From NCBI RefSeq assembly GCF_002286775.1, contig NZ_NSGJ01000006.1, positions 83,886-147,885 of the forward strand: a DNA stretch of 64,000 nt. The letters are read 5' to 3'. The number at the start of each line of letters is the position of its first letter. Position 1 is the stretch's first letter. Positions 61,152 to 64,000 of this stretch are shown here, piece by piece. The DNA comes from Myroides sp. N17-2 (GTDB taxonomy: Bacteria; Bacteroidota; Bacteroidia; Flavobacteriales; Flavobacteriaceae). Below the pieces are notes generated by a model. That model was given only the letters and a program-made list of their open reading frames with translations. It was not told where the DNA came from and made no database searches. The position numbers and the translations under genes are program-made.

Positions 61152-62444
61152 ATGAACACAATGGTAAAAGAGACTTTAGACAAAGCAAATGAAGTATATC
61201 TAAAATGGAAGAAGGTCAGTGTCGCAGATAGAGTAGCATATCTCGAGAAGGTTAAAGCTAAGTTATTAGCTAATGTAGAGGAATATGGAAAGAGTATGAC
61301 ACTAGATATGCATAAGCCCATTAAGCAGGCTGTAGCTGAGGCTGAGAAGAGTGCTCGCTTGATTGATTATTATATTGAGAATGGAGCTGAATTATTAAAA
61401 GGACGTACGATCAAGACAGATTGGACGGAAACATATACTGTGAATGATCCTCTAGGTGTGATTTTAGGGGTGATGCCTTGGAACTTCCCTTTTTGGCAAG
61501 TATTTAGATTTGCAATACCGGCATTGTTAGCAGGGAATACTGTAGTGGTGAAGCATGCTAGTAATGTACCATTAAGTGCTAAAGCATTAGAAGAGTGCTT
61601 TAATGTAGAGGGATTTGAACAAGTGTATTTTGGTATTACTGTATCAGGTAGTGAAGTGGATGCTATTATTGAATCACCAATTATTAAGGGTGTATCGTTG
61701 ACAGGAAGTGAGGCTGCGGGTAGTTCTGTTGGAAAAAAAGCAGGAGAATTAATTAAGCCTATTGTATTAGAGCTTGGTGGGAGTAATGCCTTTATCGTGA
61801 GAGAAGACGTAGATATAGATAGTATTATTCCTATCGCTATAAATGCAAGGTTTCAAAATACAGGACAGAGTTGTATTGCTGGGAAGAGATTTCTAATACA
61901 GAATAGTATTAAGGAAGAGTTTACAGAGAAGTTCGTAGAAGCCGTTAAAGCGATTGAGTTTGGTGATTTAATGGATTATAACACTGGGATAGGTTTAATG
62001 GCAAGAGAGGATCTTGCTATAGAGCTTGAGACTACTATGTTGGAATCTGTAAAGATGGGGGCGAAGATATTAACTGGTGGTAAGCGAGATGGCGCTAAAT
62101 TTGAGCCGACAGTAATTACTAATGTTACAGATGAAATGCCTGCATTTAAGTTAGAAACTTTCGGTCCATTAGCTGTTATTTCAGGTTTTGAGACTTTTGA
62201 GGACGCTATAGCGATGAGTAATGATTCAAGATTCGGATTAGGAGTTGCTATATTTAGTAAAGATGTAGAATTCCTTAAATCTAAAGTTCATGAGTTTGAT
62301 GAAGGAGCTATCTTTATTAACGAGATGGTGATCTCTGATCCGAGAGTACCTTTCGGAGGAAATAAATTCTCTGGTATTGGCAGAGAGATGGCTTTAGAGG
62401 GATTACTCTCTTTTGTCAATAAAAAATCAGTTGTTATTAAATAG
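61152..62444 (+). CDS. Aldehyde dehydrogenase, succinate-semialdehyde dehydrogenase-like
   Basis: 430 residues of the NAD(P)+-dependent aldehyde dehydrogenase family. MPWNFPFWQ (about 108-116) is the nucleotide-binding entry, [16 protein letters not shown] the NAD loop, LELGGSN carries the general-base Glu, and [11 protein letters not shown] the catalytic Cys. These features and the compact N-terminus match the succinate-semialdehyde dehydrogenase (GabD/Sad) group, which is about 20 residues shorter at the front than E. coli GabD. Substrate is not certain. The TRIC-family gene starts 27 bases downstream. Confidence 0.88.
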   Translation: MNTMVKETLDKANEVYLKWKKVSVADRVAYLEKVKAKLLANVEEYGKSMTLDMHKPIKQAVAEAEKSARLIDYYIENGAELLKGRTIKTDWTETYTVNDPLGVILGVMPWNFPFWQVFRFAIPALLAGNTVVVKHASNVPLSAKALEECFNVEGFEQVYFGITVSGSEVDAIIESPIIKGVSLTGSEAAGSSVGKKAGELIKPIVLELGGSNAFIVREDVDIDSIIPIAINARFQNTGQSCIAGKRFLIQNSIKEEFTEKFVEAVKAIEFGDLMDYNTGIGLMAREDLAIELETTMLESVKMGAKILTGGKRDGAKFEPTVITNVTDEMPAFKLETFGPLAVISGFETFEDAIAMSNDSRFGLGVAIFSKDVEFLKSKVHEFDEGAIFINEMVISDPRVPFGGNKFSGIGREMALEGLLSFVNKKSVVIK

Positions 62445-62471
62445 TGTTGGTCTTTTTTTTCGTTTAGTCCT

Positions 62472-63113
62472 ATGTTAGACAAATTTATAGAGTTTTGGAC
62501 TGCAATACATTTTGTAGATATTATAGAGTTTTTTGGTACATGTGCCTTCGCTATATCAGGTATTCGTATGGCTTCAGCCAAGAGTTTAGATTGGTTTGGA
62601 GCATTAGTAGTTGGATTTGTTACTGCCACAGGAGGAGGTACATTACGTGACCTGTTATTAGGCGTAACCCCCTTTTGGATGCTAAACAGTGTGTATGTAT
62701 GGTGTACCATTGTTGCTCTGTTTTTTGTAATTCTTTTTAGGAAACAGTTAGTCCATCTAAATAATACCTTTTTGTGGTTTGATAGTATCGGATTAGGACT
62801 ATTCGTTGTGGTAGGTACAGAGAAGACGATGACATTAGGATATCCTTTTTGGGTAGTAGTTATTATGGCTACGATAACTGGAGTAGTAGGAGGGATTATT
62901 AGAGATATTATGATTAATGAGATTCCGGCGATATTTAAGCAAGAATGGTATGCGCTAACATGTATATTCGGGGTAATGATCTACTACATATTCGATTTCT
63001 TTAACGTAGGAGTTATTTTTACTCAAATTTTTTGTGCCTTATCTGTTTTTGTAATTCGCTTAATAGCAAACCATTATAAGCTTGGTCTCCCAACACTCAA
63101 AAGTGAGGAGTGA
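62472..63113 (+). CDS. TRIC-family (UPF0126) membrane protein
   Basis: 213 residues, seven predicted membrane helices in two repeats of the UPF0126/TRIC fold. The repeats are FGTCAFAISGIRMASAKSLDWFGALVVGFVTATGGGTLRDLLLG (about 20-63) and the matching GLGLFVVVGTEKT...GVVGGIIRDIMINE (about 107-153), each with the glycine-rich kink GGGT/GGII followed by RD. Prokaryotic TRIC proteins form trimeric cation channels; earlier annotations suggest glycine transport for one member. Probably in an operon with the aldehyde dehydrogenase. Confidence 0.88.
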   Translation: MLDKFIEFWTAIHFVDIIEFFGTCAFAISGIRMASAKSLDWFGALVVGFVTATGGGTLRDLLLGVTPFWMLNSVYVWCTIVALFFVILFRKQLVHLNNTFLWFDSIGLGLFVVVGTEKTMTLGYPFWVVVIMATITGVVGGIIRDIMINEIPAIFKQEWYALTCIFGVMIYYIFDFFNVGVIFTQIFCALSVFVIRLIANHYKLGLPTLKSEE

Positions 63114-63140
63114 AAAAGTTTACTTTTTTTCATTCAAATG

Positions 63141-63171
63141 TTTGCAGATACTAAAAAACACACTATATTTG
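63141..63171 (+). promoter_or_regulatory. Promoter of the first tRNA-Asn gene
   Basis: TTTG at -33 (63141-63144) and TATATTTG at -7 (63164-63171) with an ideal 19-base spacer. This is the best flavobacterial promoter match in the window. Confidence 0.8.
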
Positions 63172-63198
63172 CACCGCAATAAAGGTAATTTATTATCT

Positions 63199-63272
63199 TC
63201 CTTCTTAGCTCAGTTGGTTAGAGCATCTGACTGTTAATCAGAGGGTCCTTGGTTCGAGCCCAAGAGAGGGAG
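63199..63272 (+). tRNA. tRNA-Asn (GTT), first copy
   Basis: 74 bases. The acceptor stem is TCCTTCT/AGAGGGA with one G-U pair. The D arm is GCTC..GAGC, the anticodon stem TCTGA/TCAGA encloses CTGTTAA (anticodon GTT), and the T arm is CTTGG-TTCGAGC-CCAAG. The discriminator base is G. CCA is not encoded. A promoter and a terminator flank it closely. Confidence 0.96.
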
Positions 63273-63280
63273 CATCAGAG

Positions 63281-63306
63281 AAGCCAGTCGTAAGACTGGC
63301 TTTTTT
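63281..63306 (+). terminator. Terminator of the first tRNA-Asn
   Basis: AAGCCAGTC and GACTGGCTT pair around GTAA, followed by six T. Confidence 0.92.
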
Positions 63307-63632
63307 ATTTGGTATAATTAGAACATTGCTATCCCATCTCATCTATTTTTCAGAACAATGTATCTTGCTTTTGTATTCTGAATATATGTAATGTCCGTTA
63401 CTTAGTTTTCTACCCTTTCAAATAATGTTAGTTCTATTTAGGTAGATTGAAGTAGTTTTGTTTATAACCAAGTGTCCTTATCTAGGAGAAATTTGTTTGA
63501 GATAGTCTTATTTAGATGAAGTAAGTCAAAAAAAGCAAAATATTTTTTAGTTACTTCTGTCTGATTATGAGGAAGTTTAAAATCCGATAGTCACTAATTA
63601 GCAAAAAGCTCAGTAAAAACAAGGGAAAAGTG
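63307..63632. other. Spacer between the tRNA-Asn copies
   Basis: About 326 bases between the first tRNA terminator and the second tRNA promoter. No reading frame, hairpin or repeat was recognised. Confidence 0.4.
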
Positions 63633-63662
63633 TTTGAAATCATTCAAAAAGCCCTATATTTG
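63633..63662 (+). promoter_or_regulatory. Promoter of the second tRNA-Asn gene
   Basis: TTTG (63633-63636) and TATATTTG (63655-63662), 18-base spacer. The -7 box is identical to that of copy one, but the spacer is not. Confidence 0.75.
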
Positions 63663-63689
63663 CAATGCAATAAAGGTAATTTATTATCT

Positions 63690-63763
63690 TCCTTCTTAGC
63701 TCAGTTGGTTAGAGCATCTGACTGTTAATCAGAGGGTCCTTGGTTCGAGCCCAAGAGAGGGAG
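63690..63763 (+). tRNA. tRNA-Asn (GTT), second copy
   Basis: Identical to the first copy over all 74 bases, 491 bases downstream. The sequence identity extends upstream to the promoter box and downstream through the terminator, then stops, so the whole small unit was duplicated. Confidence 0.96.
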
Positions 63764-63771
63764 CGCAAGAG

Positions 63772-63797
63772 AAGCCAGTCGTAAGACTGGCTTTTTT
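63772..63797 (+). terminator. Terminator of the second tRNA-Asn
   Basis: Same hairpin as for the first copy, AAGCCAGTC/GACTGGCTT around GTAA, with T-run. Confidence 0.92.
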
Positions 63798-63905
63798 ATT
63801 TGGTATAACTTGATCCTATATATTTCATTTCTTAAATATTATTTTGGATGCTTTCTAGAGTTAGGCAATAAGGTAAAAAGAATGGATCAATCTCAAAAGT
63901 TGTGT

Positions 63906-64000
63906 TTATGCATAAAGTTTAGTCAATCTGTATAAGAAGAAGTCAATATCTCTTACTCCTCTAAATTGAGCCCTGAATGCTTTAATTTTGGCATTAAATG
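63906..64000 (-). mobile_element. C-terminal end of an insertion-sequence transposase
   Basis: On the minus strand the open frame from the window edge to TAA at 63906 ends with FRAQFRGVRDIDFFLYRLT then KLYA. That ending matches my memory of DDE transposases of ISL3/ISAon1-type elements in Bacteroidota. Only about 30 residues lie in the window. The inverted repeat of the element should lie within the roughly 100 bases before the second tRNA terminator, but I could not define it without the other end. Confidence 0.65.

Noticed and set aside
62288..62710. 140-codon minus-strand frame across the aldehyde dehydrogenase/TRIC junction
   Set aside because: It overlaps two clear genes on the other strand and shows no domain.
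1..64000. CRISPR array, prophage, defence island or biosynthetic cluster
   Set aside because: No spaced direct repeats with unique spacers, no phage structural or integrase genes, and no defence or synthase domains are present.

Overview
This 64 kb window is a stretch of chromosome from an AT-rich member of the Flavobacteriaceae (Bacteroidota). The evidence is a SusC/SusD pair, a gldH gene directly after a PSP1-domain ricT-like gene, surface-lipoprotein signals of the C-x-K-D-E type, the flavobacterial -7 promoter motif TANNTTTG before many genes, and an ATP synthase operon that lacks atpD and atpC. The genus looks Myroides- or Flavobacterium-like, but that is inference. Nearly all of it is ordinary core and envelope genome. 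I see no prophage, CRISPR array, secretion island or defence island. The only mobile gene is the tail of a transposase at the right edge.

Layout. 1-5.7 kb: end of a small membrane gene, then atpB-E-F-H-A-G with stem-loops between three of the gene pairs. 6.2-12.4 kb: a secreted endonuclease/exonuclease/phosphatase-family enzyme divergent from a TonB receptor and a DUF5689 lipoprotein, probably for nucleic acid or phosphoester scavenging. 12.6-18.3 kb: mtnN, then ricT-gldH-pbp1A. 18.4-20.7 kb: two scoA copies and one scoB (CoA transferase). 21-25.2 kb: an OmpR-type two-component system, a tail-less SSB and a GNAT-nitrilase fusion. 25.5-29.7 kb: two tandem copies of a PCMD lipoprotein plus beta-barrel pair. 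29.8-34.3 kb: an NPP-type phosphodiesterase, an SDR protein, a universal stress protein and an AI-2E-type permease. 35.2-37.3 kb: mgtC-mgtE for magnesium. 37.6-43.8 kb: an HME-RND metal efflux operon with a fourth barrel gene. 44-51.8 kb: a HAD hydrolase, SusC/SusD and a PafA alkaline phosphatase. 51.9-60 kb: an M16 protease, mfd with an upstream lipoprotein, and an SDR-type threonine dehydrogenase. 60-64 kb: small membrane proteins, an aldehyde dehydrogenase, a TRIC-family protein, two tRNA-Asn genes and the transposase end.

The most unusual structure is not a gene. Three copies of a 161 bp element lie at 5773-5933, 20743-20903 (opposite strand) and 49854-50014. Each copy is an imperfect palindrome over its whole length, centred on a short perfect palindrome, bounded by TA, and its outer arms differ between copies while staying complementary within each copy. 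It looks like an ERIC-like or IS630/MITE-like palindromic repeat. Two other long convergent gaps hold short sequence units spaced 11 bp apart, one of them arranged as an inverted pair. The stem-loops inside the atp operon, and a 935 bp gene-free gap before mgtC with a hairpin and 11 bp direct repeats, are the other non-coding signals worth testing.

Convergent gene pairs in this window repeatedly share one long perfect stem as a two-way terminator. Two 57-58 residue membrane proteins at 60654-61033 and the transposase tail are short or partial genes that a length-filtered gene search would miss.
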